A stretch of DNA of 64,000 nucleotides from Brevundimonas aveniformis DSM 17977 (GTDB taxonomy: Bacteria > Pseudomonadota > Alphaproteobacteria > Caulobacterales > Caulobacteraceae): assembly GCF_000428765.1 (NCBI RefSeq), contig NZ_AUAO01000002.1:1-64000 (forward strand), read 5' to 3'. Positions 40,116-49,556 of the stretch are shown one piece after another. Positions within the stretch are counted from its first letter, which is position 1; each line of letters opens with the position of its first letter. The notes under the pieces are model-generated. The model did no database searches. It was not told the DNA's origin and saw only the letters and a program-made list of their open reading frames with translations. The position numbers were made by a program, and so were the translations under genes.

Positions 40116-42932
40116 CTATTCGGCATCCATCGAGCGAACCTCGATCGGCAGACCCAGCGATTCCAGCTGCGGACGGACCACAGAGGCATCGCCGACGACG
40201 ACCCAGACGAACTGAGACGGATCAACCGCCTCGCGCACGGCCTGGTTCAGGGCATCGGCCGTCAGGCCCTCGTAGCGCGGCCCGGCCAGTTCCCAGTAGT
40301 TGTCCGGGCGCTGGAACAGGGCGTTGGACTGGAGCGTGCCCAGGACCGCGGAGGACACTTCGAACATGCCGGCCAGGCGGCGCGTCGAAGATTCACGGAT
40401 GCGGGTCAGTTCGTCGCCGGTCACGCCGTTGCCCCCCAGGAAGTCCGCGTGGACAGCCATCAGCGAGGCGATGGCCTCGCCCGTGCGGTCGGCCTGGACC
40501 GGCGCATTGATGACATAGGCCGACGGGCCTTCCAGGTTCGAAACGTTGCTGCGCGAGCCATAGGACCAGCCGCGCGTCTCGCGCAGATCCGTGTTGATGC
40601 GCGACCAGAAGGCCGAGCCAAGGATTTCGACGCCTGAACCAATGACCAGACGGTCATCGGCACCGGCCAGATCCAGCACCTGACCGCCGAGGATCAGCGA
40701 CTGGGGCGACTGCGGACGATCAACGAGGATGATGCGCGGCTGGACGGCATTGACCGACACAGCGGCTTTGGTACCGCGCGCCGTGGCCGGAGCAGTCCAG
40801 GTCCCGAAGCGCGATTCCAGTTCCGGCAGGATTTCCGCCAAAGGGCGATCCGACACGACGAAAATGCGAGCGTTGTCGGGCCGGATCCAGGCCTGGTGGA
40901 AGGCGATCAGATCGTCGCGATCAGCCGCCGTGACGACATCGGCATTGCCCAGGCCGCTGGGCGAACGTCCGTAGGAGCCGCCGTAGAGCGCCGGATACAG
41001 GGCGTTGTTGCCCAGGCCGCCCGGCGACGACCGTTCGGCCTGGATCGCGGTCAGCTGCTGATCGCGCACCCGGTCAATGACGCCCGCCTCGAAGTCAGGA
41101 CGCCGGACCACATCGGCCAGCAGATCCAGCGACGGACCCAGGTTGGCGGACACCGCAGTCAGGCCATAGGTCGTGCGGTCCATGGTGGCCCCCGCACTGA
41201 GGCTGGCTCCGAGGCTTTCACGGGCCTGAGCCAGCTGGTTGGCGTCCATGCCGTCGGCCCCTTCGGTGGAGGCGCGCAGCATCAGGCCCTCGATTCCCGG
41301 GGCTTCGAGGCTGTCGGCCGCCCATCCGGCGTCGAACTCGACGGCGACGCGGGTGCTGGGGATGCGGGCCGACTGGGTGGCGACTACTTCGATGCCGTTC
41401 GACAAGGTGGCGCGGGTCACATCCGGGAAGTCCAGGCCCGGCATGGCACCGATTTCCGGCATCGGCGGACGAGCTGTGGCCTGATAGTCGCTGACCGGCG
41501 CGCGCTCGGCGGCACCCGACGGGGCCGTCGCGGCGTTCTCATAGGCTTCACGCTCGCCCGGCTCGACCGTCAGATTGTAGGACGGGCGACCCAGCCAGGT
41601 CTGCATGACCTGACGCACGGCGGCGGGGGTTACGGCGGCCAGGTCTTCCAGTTCGGTGCGGTAGTGGCTGGCATCGCCGGCGTACAGGGCCCCTTCAGCC
41701 AGGGTCGAAGCCCGGCCATTGAGCTGTTCCAGGCGGTAGATGCGCTGGGCCACGGTCTGGGTGACGACGCGATTGACTTCGTCTTCGGTCGGGCCATTGG
41801 CGATGAAGTCAGCGATGATCTGGTCCATGCGGGCGCGCACGGCGTCGGCGTCTTCACCCGGCTTGACGTTGACCGTCACGTCGAACCAGCCAATGCGATG
41901 GAACGAAGCGTAGCTGGTCGACACCGAAACAGCGGTTTCATCACCGCGCACCAGTTCGTTGTCGAGGCGCGATGAAGCCAATCCCCCCAGGACGCTGGCG
42001 GCGACTTCCAGTTCGGCGGCGTCACCGTCGAGCATGCCCGGCACCGGCCAGTAACGCTGGATCGAGGTATAGGGTACCCGATCATGCATCGTCTGTTCGA
42101 TCGCTTCGGCCAGAACCGGCACGGGGGCTTCGGCCGGGGTATTCACCGGGCCGCGCGGGATCGGGCCGAAATAGCGGTCCATCAGGGTGCGGGCGGTGGC
42201 GGTGTCGATGTCGCCCGCCAGGACCACAATGGCGTTGTTGGGGCCATAGTTCTCGGTGAACCACTGGCGCACATCATCCATTGAGGCGGCGTCCAGGTCG
42301 GCCATCGAGCCGATGGTCGAATGGCGATAGGGGTGTCCTTCCGGGAACAGGTTTTCCAGGATGGCGTATTCGGTCATGCCGAAGGGCTGATTGTCGCCCT
42401 GACGCTTTTCGTTCTGAACGACGCCACGCTGCAGATCGAGCGTTTCCTGGGTGATGGCACCCAGCATGTGGCCCATGCGGTCGCTTTCGAGGAACAGGGC
42501 CTGTTCCAGCGCCGGGGTCGAGACGGTTTCGAAATAGTTGGTCCGGTCAAACCAGGTGGTGCCGTTCAGGGTGGTGGCCCCCATGCCCTGAAGGCGGGTG
42601 ATGTAGCTGCCCGGTGCGTTCTCCGATCCCCCGAACATCAGGTGTTCGAACAGGTGGGCAAAGCCGGTACGACCGGCCGGCTCGTCCTTGGAGCCGACAT
42701 TGTACCAGACCGAAACCGTGACAATCGGGTTGGAGCGGTCCTCGTGGACGATAACGGTCAGGCCGTTGTCCAGGGTGAACGTCTCGTAGGGGATGCGAAC
42801 CCCGGCCAGCAGGTCTGACACCGGGGCCGCCTGAGCCGCAGGGTCGCTGGTCTGGGCCAACACAGTGGCCGGGTAGGAGGCCAGGATGAGGGCCGCCGCA
42901 GCGCCCCCGACGATACCGGTGAACAGACGCAT
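40116..42932 (-). CDS. M16 family zinc metalloprotease, twin domain
   Basis: 938-residue exported protein with a signal peptide (cleavage near VLAQ-T). The first M16 domain has the inverted zinc motif HLFEH (93-97), preceded by YNVGSKDEPAGRTG, plus the downstream glutamate region. The second half repeats the fold (FPDVTRATLSNGIEVVATQS) without the zinc motif, as in typical periplasmic M16 proteins that close like a clam shell around short peptides. ATG 42932 or TTG 42941 are both possible starts. Confidence 0.93.
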   Translation of the reverse strand: MRLFTGIVGGAAAALILASYPATVLAQTSDPAAQAAPVSDLLAGVRIPYETFTLDNGLTVIVHEDRSNPIVTVSVWYNVGSKDEPAGRTGFAHLFEHLMFGGSENAPGSYITRLQGMGATTLNGTTWFDRTNYFETVSTPALEQALFLESDRMGHMLGAITQETLDLQRGVVQNEKRQGDNQPFGMTEYAILENLFPEGHPYRHSTIGSMADLDAASMDDVRQWFTENYGPNNAIVVLAGDIDTATARTLMDRYFGPIPRGPVNTPAEAPVPVLAEAIEQTMHDRVPYTSIQRYWPVPGMLDGDAAELEVAASVLGGLASSRLDNELVRGDETAVSVSTSYASFHRIGWFDVTVNVKPGEDADAVRARMDQIIADFIANGPTEDEVNRVVTQTVAQRIYRLEQLNGRASTLAEGALYAGDASHYRTELEDLAAVTPAAVRQVMQTWLGRPSYNLTVEPGEREAYENAATAPSGAAERAPVSDYQATARPPMPEIGAMPGLDFPDVTRATLSNGIEVVATQSARIPSTRVAVEFDAGWAADSLEAPGIEGLMLRASTEGADGMDANQLAQARESLGASLSAGATMDRTTYGLTAVSANLGPSLDLLADVVRRPDFEAGVIDRVRDQQLTAIQAERSSPGGLGNNALYPALYGGSYGRSPSGLGNADVVTAADRDDLIAFHQAWIRPDNARIFVVSDRPLAEILPELESRFGTWTAPATARGTKAAVSVNAVQPRIILVDRPQSPQSLILGGQVLDLAGADDRLVIGSGVEILGSAFWSRINTDLRETRGWSYGSRSNVSNLEGPSAYVINAPVQADRTGEAIASLMAVHADFLGGNGVTGDELTRIRESSTRRLAGMFEVSSAVLGTLQSNALFQRPDNYWELAGPRYEGLTADALNQAVREAVDPSQFVWVVVGDASVVRPQLESLGLPIEVRSMDAE

Positions 42933-43250
42933 TTTTCCCAAATTCCTTGAAGCCGCCCTGACGTCGGGTGAATCCTATTGATCAACCGGGGTCGGCCTGA
43001 GTCAGCCGTCCTCGAACCCTGACGGGAATCCCGCCGAGATGCCGCAACCTACTCAGCAGTGAACGGTCTGCAAGTTACCGCTGGTTCACAATCCGAAAAA
43101 GTGGGCCAACCCCATGCCCGGTCACGAAATTACCTCTTTACATGAACGGTCATTTTCCCCATATGCGACGCCTTCCGGCGGACCCCGTAGGTCTGATCTT
43201 GCGCCGCTAACGCCGGGTCTGGGTTAACAACAAGCAGGGGGTTACGTGCG
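42933..43250. other. 318-bp intergenic region, weak promoter for the decarboxylase gene
   Basis: No gene or RNA recognised. A possible plus-strand promoter is TTTACA (43137-43142), 17-bp spacer, CATATG (43160-43165), which is weak at the -10. The rest shows no repeat or box that I can name. Confidence 0.35.
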
Positions 43251-44516
43251 TTGCACAGTTACCAATCTCCCCTGGACCTGGTCCGTGAGCGGTCCCCGGA
43301 GCGTCCCGTCGCCCTTGTGCGACGCCGTTCCGTTTCCGTAGCGGCGCGCTGGTTCCAGGACAATCTGAACGCTGACGTCTTCTATGCGGTGAAGGCGAAC
43401 CCGTCGCGCTGGGTCATCGAGACTCTGGTGGAATCGGGCGTGACCGCGTTTGACGTCGCCTCGCTGGCCGAAGTCGAGCTGGTGCGCTCGGTGCTGCCGG
43501 ACGCGCGGCTGGCCTTCATGCACCCGGTCAAGAGCCGATCGGCTATCTCCAAGGCCTATTTCGACCACGGCGTGCGGACCTTCTCGCTGGATTGCCAGGA
43601 CGAGCTGGACAAGATCCTTGATGCGACGGGTCAGGCCACGGACCTGAACCTTGTGGTACGTATGGCGGTTTCCGCTGACGGAGCCGCCTATACGCTGTCC
43701 GGCAAGTTCGGCGTTTCGGTCGACCAGGCCCCGACCCTGCTGATGGCGGTGCGTCGGGCGGTCAAGGACGGTCTGATGGGCGTCAGCTTCCATGTCGGCA
43801 GCCAGTGCATGCGCCCGACGGCCTTCCAGGCCGCCATGGCCCAGGTCGGCCGTGCGATTTCGCGCGCCGGCGTGATCGTCGACATCGTCGATGTGGGCGG
43901 CGGCTTCCCGTCGGTCTATCCGGGCATGGTCCCGCCGGACATGAGCGAATACGCCGATGCCATCCATCGCGGCTTTGCCGAGATGCCGGTGTCAGAAACG
44001 ACCGAGCTCTGGTGCGAGCCGGGCCGGGCGCTGGTGGCGGAATCGTCGTCGGTGCTGGCGCGGGTCGAGCTGCGCAAGGGCGATGCCCTGTATCTGAACG
44101 ACGGGTCGTATGGCTCGCTGTTCGATGCGACGCACAGCCGCTGGCCCTTCCCGACCAAGCTGGTCAGCGACCGCGAGGTTTCGGGAGATCTGAAGGCGTT
44201 CCGCTTCTACGGGCCGACCTGTGACAGCATCGACCACATGCCCGGCCCGTTCTGGCTTCCGGCGGATGTGGCCGAAGGCGACTTCATCGAGATCGGCATG
44301 CTGGGCGCCTATGGCGTGGCTATGTCGACCGGCTTCAACGGCTATGGCGAGCACGACCTCGCCTTCGTCGAAGATGCCCCGATGGCCTCGCTCTACGGCC
44401 TGGCCCCGCGCTCAATCCCGACGGTACGCACCACGGCGGAAGAGCAGGCCCGCAAGGTAGTTCGCCTGAGCCGGCCCAAGGGCAAGGCGGGACAGCGCAA
44501 GAAGCAGCGGCGTTAA
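43251..44516 (+). CDS. Ornithine/lysine decarboxylase, alanine-racemase-fold type
   Basis: PLP enzyme of fold type III that makes putrescine (or cadaverine/related diamine). 421 residues: Lys48 in FYAVKANPS holds PLP, GVSFHVGSQC, VDVGGGFP and EPGRALVAESS form the phosphate site, and the catalytic Cys at about 324 in GPTCDS comes from the partner subunit. The C-terminal tail is basic (KGKAGQRKKQRR). Start is TTG 43251. It is followed by a deoxyhypusine-synthase-like gene, so the product is most likely putrescine. Confidence 0.9.
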   Translation: MHSYQSPLDLVRERSPERPVALVRRRSVSVAARWFQDNLNADVFYAVKANPSRWVIETLVESGVTAFDVASLAEVELVRSVLPDARLAFMHPVKSRSAISKAYFDHGVRTFSLDCQDELDKILDATGQATDLNLVVRMAVSADGAAYTLSGKFGVSVDQAPTLLMAVRRAVKDGLMGVSFHVGSQCMRPTAFQAAMAQVGRAISRAGVIVDIVDVGGGFPSVYPGMVPPDMSEYADAIHRGFAEMPVSETTELWCEPGRALVAESSSVLARVELRKGDALYLNDGSYGSLFDATHSRWPFPTKLVSDREVSGDLKAFRFYGPTCDSIDHMPGPFWLPADVAEGDFIEIGMLGAYGVAMSTGFNGYGEHDLAFVEDAPMASLYGLAPRSIPTVRTTAEEQARKVVRLSRPKGKAGQRKKQRR

Positions 44517-44616
44517 ATCGTCGCTTTCACGTTGTAACAAGTAGCGGTCCGTCGCTCCGTCCGGGCCGCCGTATCTTCTGATGACGGGCGCTCACCAGTT
44601 AAGGGAAACCAGACCG

Positions 44617-45663
44617 ATGAACGCACCGACCAACCAAAAGGCGGAACTGCTTCAGAACACCGTCGAACACATCGACATCACCAGCTTCGACGCGCGCCCG
44701 ATCATCGATTCGATGCGCAAGATGAGCTTCTCGAGCCGCGACACCGCCCGCGCCGCCGACATCTTCAACATGGCGCTGGAGGACAAGAGTTGTTCGCCGT
44801 GGCTGATCCTGGCCGGTTCGACCTCGGCTGGCGGCTGCATGCACGTCTATCGGGACATGGTGAAAATGGGCATGATCGACGCCGTCGTGGCCACCGGTGC
44901 CTCGATCGTCGACATGGATTTCTTCGAGGCGCTCGGCTTCAAGCACTATCAGGCCGCAGGCCCGGTCGACGACAACGTCCTGCGCGACAACTACATCGAT
45001 CGCATCTACGACACCTATATCGACGAGGAAGAGCTTCAGGCGTGTGACCACACCATCCTGGAGATCGCCAACCGGCTGGAGCCGCGCGGCTATTCCAGCC
45101 GTGAGTTCATCTGGGAGATGGGCAAGTGGCTGTCGGAAGGCAACGCCAAGAAGCCCGGCTCGCTGATCCAGACCGCCTATGAAGAAGGCGTGCCGATCTT
45201 CTGCCCGGCCTTTGTCGATTCATCCGCCGGGTTCGGCCTGGTCAAGCACCAGAAGGAGCGGGCCGCCGCCGGTCAGCCCTATATGATGCTGGACGCCATC
45301 GCCGACTTCCGCGAACTGACCGACATCAAGATCGCGGCGGGCACCACCGGCCTGTTTATGGTCGGCGGCGGCGTGCCCAAGAATTTCGCCCAGGACACGG
45401 TCGTCTGCGCCGAAATCCTCGGCGTCGAGGCCGACATGCATAAATATGCGGTCCAGATTACCGTCGCCGATGTGCGCGACGGGGCCTGCTCGTCGTCGAC
45501 GCTGAAAGAGGCGGCGTCCTGGGGCAAGGTCTCGACCACCTACGAACAGATGGTGTTTGCCGAGGCGACTACGGTTGTCCCGCTGATCGGCTCGGACGCC
45601 TATCACCGCGGGGCCTGGAAGAGCCGCGAAAAGCCACGCTGGGCCAAGCTGTTCGGCAAGTAG
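44617..45663 (+). CDS. Deoxyhypusine synthase-like protein, probable homospermidine synthase
   Basis: 348-residue member of the deoxyhypusine synthase fold. Bacteria lack eIF5A, and DHS-like enzymes in alphaproteobacteria are thought to make homospermidine from polyamines. The lysine that forms the aminobutyl imine is kept (Lys304 in ASWGKV), as are NAD-contacting segments (GSTSAGG, ATGASIVDMDF, FMVGGGVPKNF). ATG 44617 follows AAGGGA. It lies 100 bp after the decarboxylase on the same strand and ends at a terminator. The alternative product is spermidine-dependent transfer. Confidence 0.88.
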   Translation: MNAPTNQKAELLQNTVEHIDITSFDARPIIDSMRKMSFSSRDTARAADIFNMALEDKSCSPWLILAGSTSAGGCMHVYRDMVKMGMIDAVVATGASIVDMDFFEALGFKHYQAAGPVDDNVLRDNYIDRIYDTYIDEEELQACDHTILEIANRLEPRGYSSREFIWEMGKWLSEGNAKKPGSLIQTAYEEGVPIFCPAFVDSSAGFGLVKHQKERAAAGQPYMMLDAIADFRELTDIKIAAGTTGLFMVGGGVPKNFAQDTVVCAEILGVEADMHKYAVQITVADVRDGACSSSTLKEAASWGKVSTTYEQMVFAEATTVVPLIGSDAYHRGAWKSREKPRWAKLFGK

Positions 45664-45674
45664 GAACGGGAGAA

Positions 45675-45699
45675 GGGCCGGAGCGATCCGGCCCTTTTT
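45675..45699 (+). terminator. Rho-independent terminator after the DHS-like gene
   Basis: GGGCCGGA pairs with TCCGGCCC across a GCGA tetraloop, followed by five T, 11 bp past the stop codon. Confidence 0.9.
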
Positions 45700-45748
45700 C
45701 ATTGCATCGCTCCGGTTCCGGGCGCGTTACTGGGGTCAGGAGGCCTGT

Positions 45749-45955
45749 ATGACCGATACAAAATCCGACAAGGATGCCGATGAGAAGGGGGCCTGTGCCC
45801 TGACAGGGTCGGGGGTGGGCTCGGACACGCGCGCCGGATCGCTGCAAGGCGGATCTGCGACCGGATCAGAACGGGACGAAGCCCAGGCGGCGTCGGATCG
45901 CTATCTGGCGGACATCGGGCCGACGAAGAAGCCCGACAAAGGTGCGGACAAATAG
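45749..45955 (+). CDS. Small hydrophilic hypothetical protein
   Basis: 68 residues, very rich in Asp, Lys, Ser, Gly and Ala, with no hydrophobic core, so probably disordered. ATG 45749 has AGGAGG eight bases upstream, a good ribosome site that supports translation. It lies between a terminator and the convergent tipF-like gene (1-bp gap). I do not recognise it. Confidence 0.6.
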   Translation: MTDTKSDKDADEKGACALTGSGVGSDTRAGSLQGGSATGSERDEAQAASDRYLADIGPTKKPDKGADK

Positions 45956-45956
45956 G

Positions 45957-47243
45957 CTAGCCGAAGCGGCGGCGTCCGCCGGTCTGCTGGATCAGGGTAT
46001 TGCGCACGAACTCCGAGGGCGGTTCGGCCTCAGCCAGAACCTGCTCCTTGATGGCGCGCGGCTCGCCGAACAGATGGCCCTGACCCAGCGCGATGTCGAG
46101 TTCAAGGATGTCGATGATCTGGCGTTCGGCCTCGACCTTTTCTGCGATGACTTCCAGCCCGTAGCGGCGGGCCAGTTCGGCAAAATCGCCTGGATGAATG
46201 TCGCGCAGACGCGAATTGGCCGGCGCGGCATCCAGATCAAGCAACTGTTCGAGCAGGAGCTCGGCAGACACCTTGACGAACTTCACATCTGACCGTTGCA
46301 GGTCGGTGAAATCCAGATCCAGCGTCTGGATTTTGTCGATCGAGAAGCGGAAGCCCAGGTCGGCCAGCTTGGCCATGTTGCGGGCCTCGACCGCGCCGCG
46401 CACGTCGAAGTTCGCCTGACCCAGCTCAAAGATCAGCGAATCCTTCAGGTCCCGGTTCTCGTTCAGAAACTCGAGAAACTGCGGGAAGAAGATTTCATCG
46501 GCCAGGGACGTCAGGGCGATATTGCAGAAGACCCCGACCTTGCGGTCCTGGCGCGCCAGGCGCCGCACAATCTGGGCGCAGCGGAACAGCAGCAGATTGT
46601 CGATGGCGGCGGTCAGCCCCTCATCCTCGGCGACCGAGAGATATTCGGCCGGCATCATCACGCGGCCGGTGTCGTCGCGCAGACGCGTGAAGCTCTCATA
46701 GTAGGAGATCTTGCGCTGGGGCAGGGTGACGATGGGCTGGAGATAGAGGTCCACCCGGTTCTCGGTCAGGGCTTCGCGAACGTGGGACACAACGGCGGCG
46801 GTCTGGTGCCGGCGACGGCCCTCGGCGGCGTCCATGGGCGGGGCAGCCCGATCAATGGCGCTGAGCTTGACGTCGAGGTCCTCCGACAGGCGCTGGACAA
46901 GGATTTCGAGCATCCGCACCTCGCCGGTCAGGGTTTCGGTCTGTTCGGACGGTGCCCCGGACTGGACGGTTTCGGCTAGATCGCTGAGGGATCCCTGGGT
47001 CGTTTCCAGAGCATCGGCCAACAGACGGTGCGCTTCACGCACAGCGGCAAGCTGACGGTTCGTCTCGCCGCGAGCCAGCGCGCCGGCAATCATGGCGTGG
47101 ATCCCTGCCCCGAGGCCAAGCGAGCCGAACAGCGCCGCCATGGCCGTGCCCACGCCCATGCCGCTGCGCCAGAACAGGGTGGCGATCGTCAGGGCCAGAC
47201 AGGTCCAGGCGGCGATCAGAAAGCCCGTGATGAGTTTCGACAT
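45957..47243 (-). CDS. tipF: TipF-like degenerate EAL-domain protein
   Basis: 428 residues: an N-terminal pair of membrane helices (about 4-48), a coiled-coil-like region (about 55-125), then an EAL domain. The signature acidic residues are changed: EAL is ESF (YYESFTRL), the DDFG loop is SIDKIQT, and the ELTE position reads ELGQ, so phosphodiesterase activity is unlikely. This matches TipF of Caulobacter, a c-di-GMP-binding flagellar assembly and positioning factor. It is within a few kb of the flagellar locus. ATG 47243 is chosen; the frame upstream is antisense to the SDR gene. Confidence 0.75.
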   Translation of the reverse strand: MSKLITGFLIAAWTCLALTIATLFWRSGMGVGTAMAALFGSLGLGAGIHAMIAGALARGETNRQLAAVREAHRLLADALETTQGSLSDLAETVQSGAPSEQTETLTGEVRMLEILVQRLSEDLDVKLSAIDRAAPPMDAAEGRRRHQTAAVVSHVREALTENRVDLYLQPIVTLPQRKISYYESFTRLRDDTGRVMMPAEYLSVAEDEGLTAAIDNLLLFRCAQIVRRLARQDRKVGVFCNIALTSLADEIFFPQFLEFLNENRDLKDSLIFELGQANFDVRGAVEARNMAKLADLGFRFSIDKIQTLDLDFTDLQRSDVKFVKVSAELLLEQLLDLDAAPANSRLRDIHPGDFAELARRYGLEVIAEKVEAERQIIDILELDIALGQGHLFGEPRAIKEQVLAEAEPPSEFVRNTLIQQTGGRRRFG

Positions 47244-47328
47244 GCGCGCGAGCCTCGAAGGAATCGGTTGATTATCGGGCGTTTCGCCGTCATCGGCTAG
47301 ACGCTGATTTTCGAGAGGGAACGCGACC

Positions 47329-48099
47329 ATGCAATTGTTCGATCTGACCGGGAAAACGGCCATCATCACCGGTTCGTCGCGTGGCATCGGTCGGGCGATC
47401 GCTGAGCGGCTGGCCGAGCATGGGGCCAAGGTCGTGATCTCCTCACGCAAGGCCGGCCCCTGCGACGAGGCGGCAGCCGAAATCAACGCGCGATACGGAG
47501 AAGGCCGCGCGATCGCTGTGCCGGCCTCGATCGCCTCTCGAGAAGACCTGCAACGGCTGGTCGATGAGACGAATGCCGCTTTTGGCCAGATCGACATCGT
47601 GGTCTGCAATGCGGCGACCAATCCCTATGCTGGGCCGATGGCGGGGATTTCGGATGACCAGTTCGAGAAGATCCTTCAGAACAACGTCATTTCGAACCAC
47701 TGGCTGATCCAGATGGTCGCGCCGCAAATGCTGGCCCGAAAGGAAGGCTCGATCATCATCGTTTCGTCGATCGGCGGCTTGCGCGGCAATGCCCTGATCG
47801 GAGCCTACAACATCTCCAAGGCGGCCGACATGCAGTTGGCGCGCAATCTGGCGGTGGAGTGGGGTCCGATGAATGTGCGGGTGAACTGCATCGCGCCCGG
47901 CCTGGTCCAGACCGATTTCGCCAAATATCTCTGGGAAAATCCGGCCCTGTTGAAACAGGTCACCGAACCGGCCCCGCTCAAGCGTATCGGCCAGCCTGAT
48001 GAGATTGCGGGGGCGGCTGTCTATCTGGCGTCGCCGGCGTCCAGCTACATGACCGGTCAGACCCTGGTGGTCGATGGCGGCATCACCATCGCCTGGTAG
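47329..48099 (+). CDS. Short-chain dehydrogenase/reductase
   Basis: 256-residue classical SDR. Cofactor motif TGSSRGIG, NAAT in place of NNAG, catalytic Ser in VSSIGG, Tyr-x3-Lys in YNISKAA, and the C-terminal SSYMTGQTLVVDGG. ATG 47329 follows GAGAGGGAA. It is divergent from the tipF-like gene. Substrate cannot be told. Confidence 0.92.
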   Translation: MQLFDLTGKTAIITGSSRGIGRAIAERLAEHGAKVVISSRKAGPCDEAAAEINARYGEGRAIAVPASIASREDLQRLVDETNAAFGQIDIVVCNAATNPYAGPMAGISDDQFEKILQNNVISNHWLIQMVAPQMLARKEGSIIIVSSIGGLRGNALIGAYNISKAADMQLARNLAVEWGPMNVRVNCIAPGLVQTDFAKYLWENPALLKQVTEPAPLKRIGQPDEIAGAAVYLASPASSYMTGQTLVVDGGITIAW

Positions 48100-48114
48100 G
48101 CGGGGGTTGCGGCG

Positions 48115-48624
48115 TCAGGCCGCGCTTTCGGAGGCCTTCTCGTCGGTCGCCCGGCGCCAAGGGCCAGCATAGGACCTGTTGAGCAGCCTGCGTCGGCAGG
48201 GGCCGAAGTAGTCTTCCGATTTTACGAAGGGGCGCGGCTTGTAGATGACCGCATGAATGCGGTCGAGCACGGCCTTGGCCGTCACCGGCTTAACGATAAA
48301 CTCGGTCACGCCGGCATCGCGCGCCTCGACGACGCGGCTCTTTTCCGAATGACCGGTCATCATGATGACCGGCAGATACGGATTGGGGCTGTCGGCGCTG
48401 TTGCGGATCATGCGGGTGAATTCCACGCCGTCCAGCGGGGCCATGTTGAAGTCGACGATGGCCAGGTCCGCCGGCCAGTCGCGCAGGGCGTCCATGGCCT
48501 CGGCCCCGTCACGCACCTCGCGGATGCGGCGGAATCCCGCAGAATTAAGGATGGTCGCGGTGATGGCCCGCATGTGCTGGTTATCGTCCGCCAGCAGAAT
48601 TTGTAGCGCCCCAAACGCCGACAT
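48115..48624 (-). CDS. Single-domain response regulator (CheY-like)
   Basis: 169 residues: one receiver domain with acidic pocket DD13-14, phospho-acceptor Asp58 (IVDFNMAP), Thr90 and Lys112, then a 45-residue basic/aromatic tail (KSEDYFGPCRRRLLNRS) and no output domain. Such tails are shared by several Caulobacterales receivers. It sits at the 3' end of the minus-strand flagellar cluster, so a motility role is plausible, but its kinase is unknown. Confidence 0.88.
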   Translation of the reverse strand: MSAFGALQILLADDNQHMRAITATILNSAGFRRIREVRDGAEAMDALRDWPADLAIVDFNMAPLDGVEFTRMIRNSADSPNPYLPVIMMTGHSEKSRVVEARDAGVTEFIVKPVTAKAVLDRIHAVIYKPRPFVKSEDYFGPCRRRLLNRSYAGPWRRATDEKASESAA

Positions 48625-48719
48625 GCGAACTCAGACCGTCTCGTTAACCAAACATGGCATGAAAGCAGCCTTATGCGTGATTCGTCACCAACTGGTTGCC
48701 AAAAATCAATGATCGGCGC

Positions 48720-49556
48720 TCAGATCGTCAGTGATCCCACCAATGTCGACGGATCGAAGTTGCGGTTGCGCCAGCGCGCGCGCCAACAAAGGTGCGGCCC
48801 GGTCGCCCGACCGCTGGAGCCGACGCGACCGATGACCTGACCCCTCGTCACCCTCTGGCCGTTCTCCACCAGCAGCCGCGATTGATGCAGATAGACGGTG
48901 ATCAAACCCTGGCCGTGATCCAGGAAGGTGATGCCGCCCTCATAGTGCATGTCAGGATAGGCCAGCACGACCAGCGCGTCAGACGGGGCGTGAATGTCCG
49001 TGCCGGCGGGTGCCGCCATGTCGATGCCGTAGTGCGGTCGCGCCGGTGTTCCGTTCAGGACGCGTTGGGATCCCCATCGGCTTGAGACGCGGAATTGGGC
49101 CAGGGGCCAGTCAAAGCCCTCGGCAAAATCCTCGGAGGCGACCCGGCTGGCGTAGGCGTCGGCCTTCAGGCTGCCTTCGCGACGAATGCGGGCCAGAAGG
49201 GCAGGGTCCGTCGGGTCCACGGTGGTCGGCGGCAGGCCGTTGATCGTCTGGCTGGGGAAGTCGCCGCGCGCGATCGCGACGGTCTCGCCGGCGCGCCAGT
49301 CACCCTGACGGGCCTCGATGCGAGTCAAAGGCCCACAATCGCGGTCCAGGCCGATGAAAAACCGCCCGCCAGTGCCTGCCGCCGTCAGGGCCTCATCATC
49401 GACGAAGATCAGGGCACCTGCGGGAGCCCGCCCGAGGATGAAACCGCCCTGGGTGAACCGCCCGGTCAGTTGAAGCGTCGGCGGACCCGCCTGGGCCCAG
49501 GCCGAACTCGCAGCACCGGCCGCCAGGAGGCCACTGGTGAAGCCACGCCGATTCAT
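48720..49556 (-). CDS. M23/LytM-like protein with an altered zinc site
   Basis: 278 residues with a signal peptide (MNRRGFTSGLLAAGAASSAWAQ). The LytM fold is shown by PHYGIDMAAPAGTDIHAPSD, GITFLDHGQGLITVYLHQS and VTRGQVIGRVGSSGRATGPHLCW. The usual HLH at the end reads HLC, so one zinc-binding histidine is replaced by cysteine. It could be a catalytically weakened or amidase-activating LytM protein. Start overlaps the end of the DUF2093 gene by 4 bp. Confidence 0.85.
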   Translation of the reverse strand: MNRRGFTSGLLAAGAASSAWAQAGPPTLQLTGRFTQGGFILGRAPAGALIFVDDEALTAAGTGGRFFIGLDRDCGPLTRIEARQGDWRAGETVAIARGDFPSQTINGLPPTTVDPTDPALLARIRREGSLKADAYASRVASEDFAEGFDWPLAQFRVSSRWGSQRVLNGTPARPHYGIDMAAPAGTDIHAPSDALVVLAYPDMHYEGGITFLDHGQGLITVYLHQSRLLVENGQRVTRGQVIGRVGSSGRATGPHLCWRARWRNRNFDPSTLVGSLTI

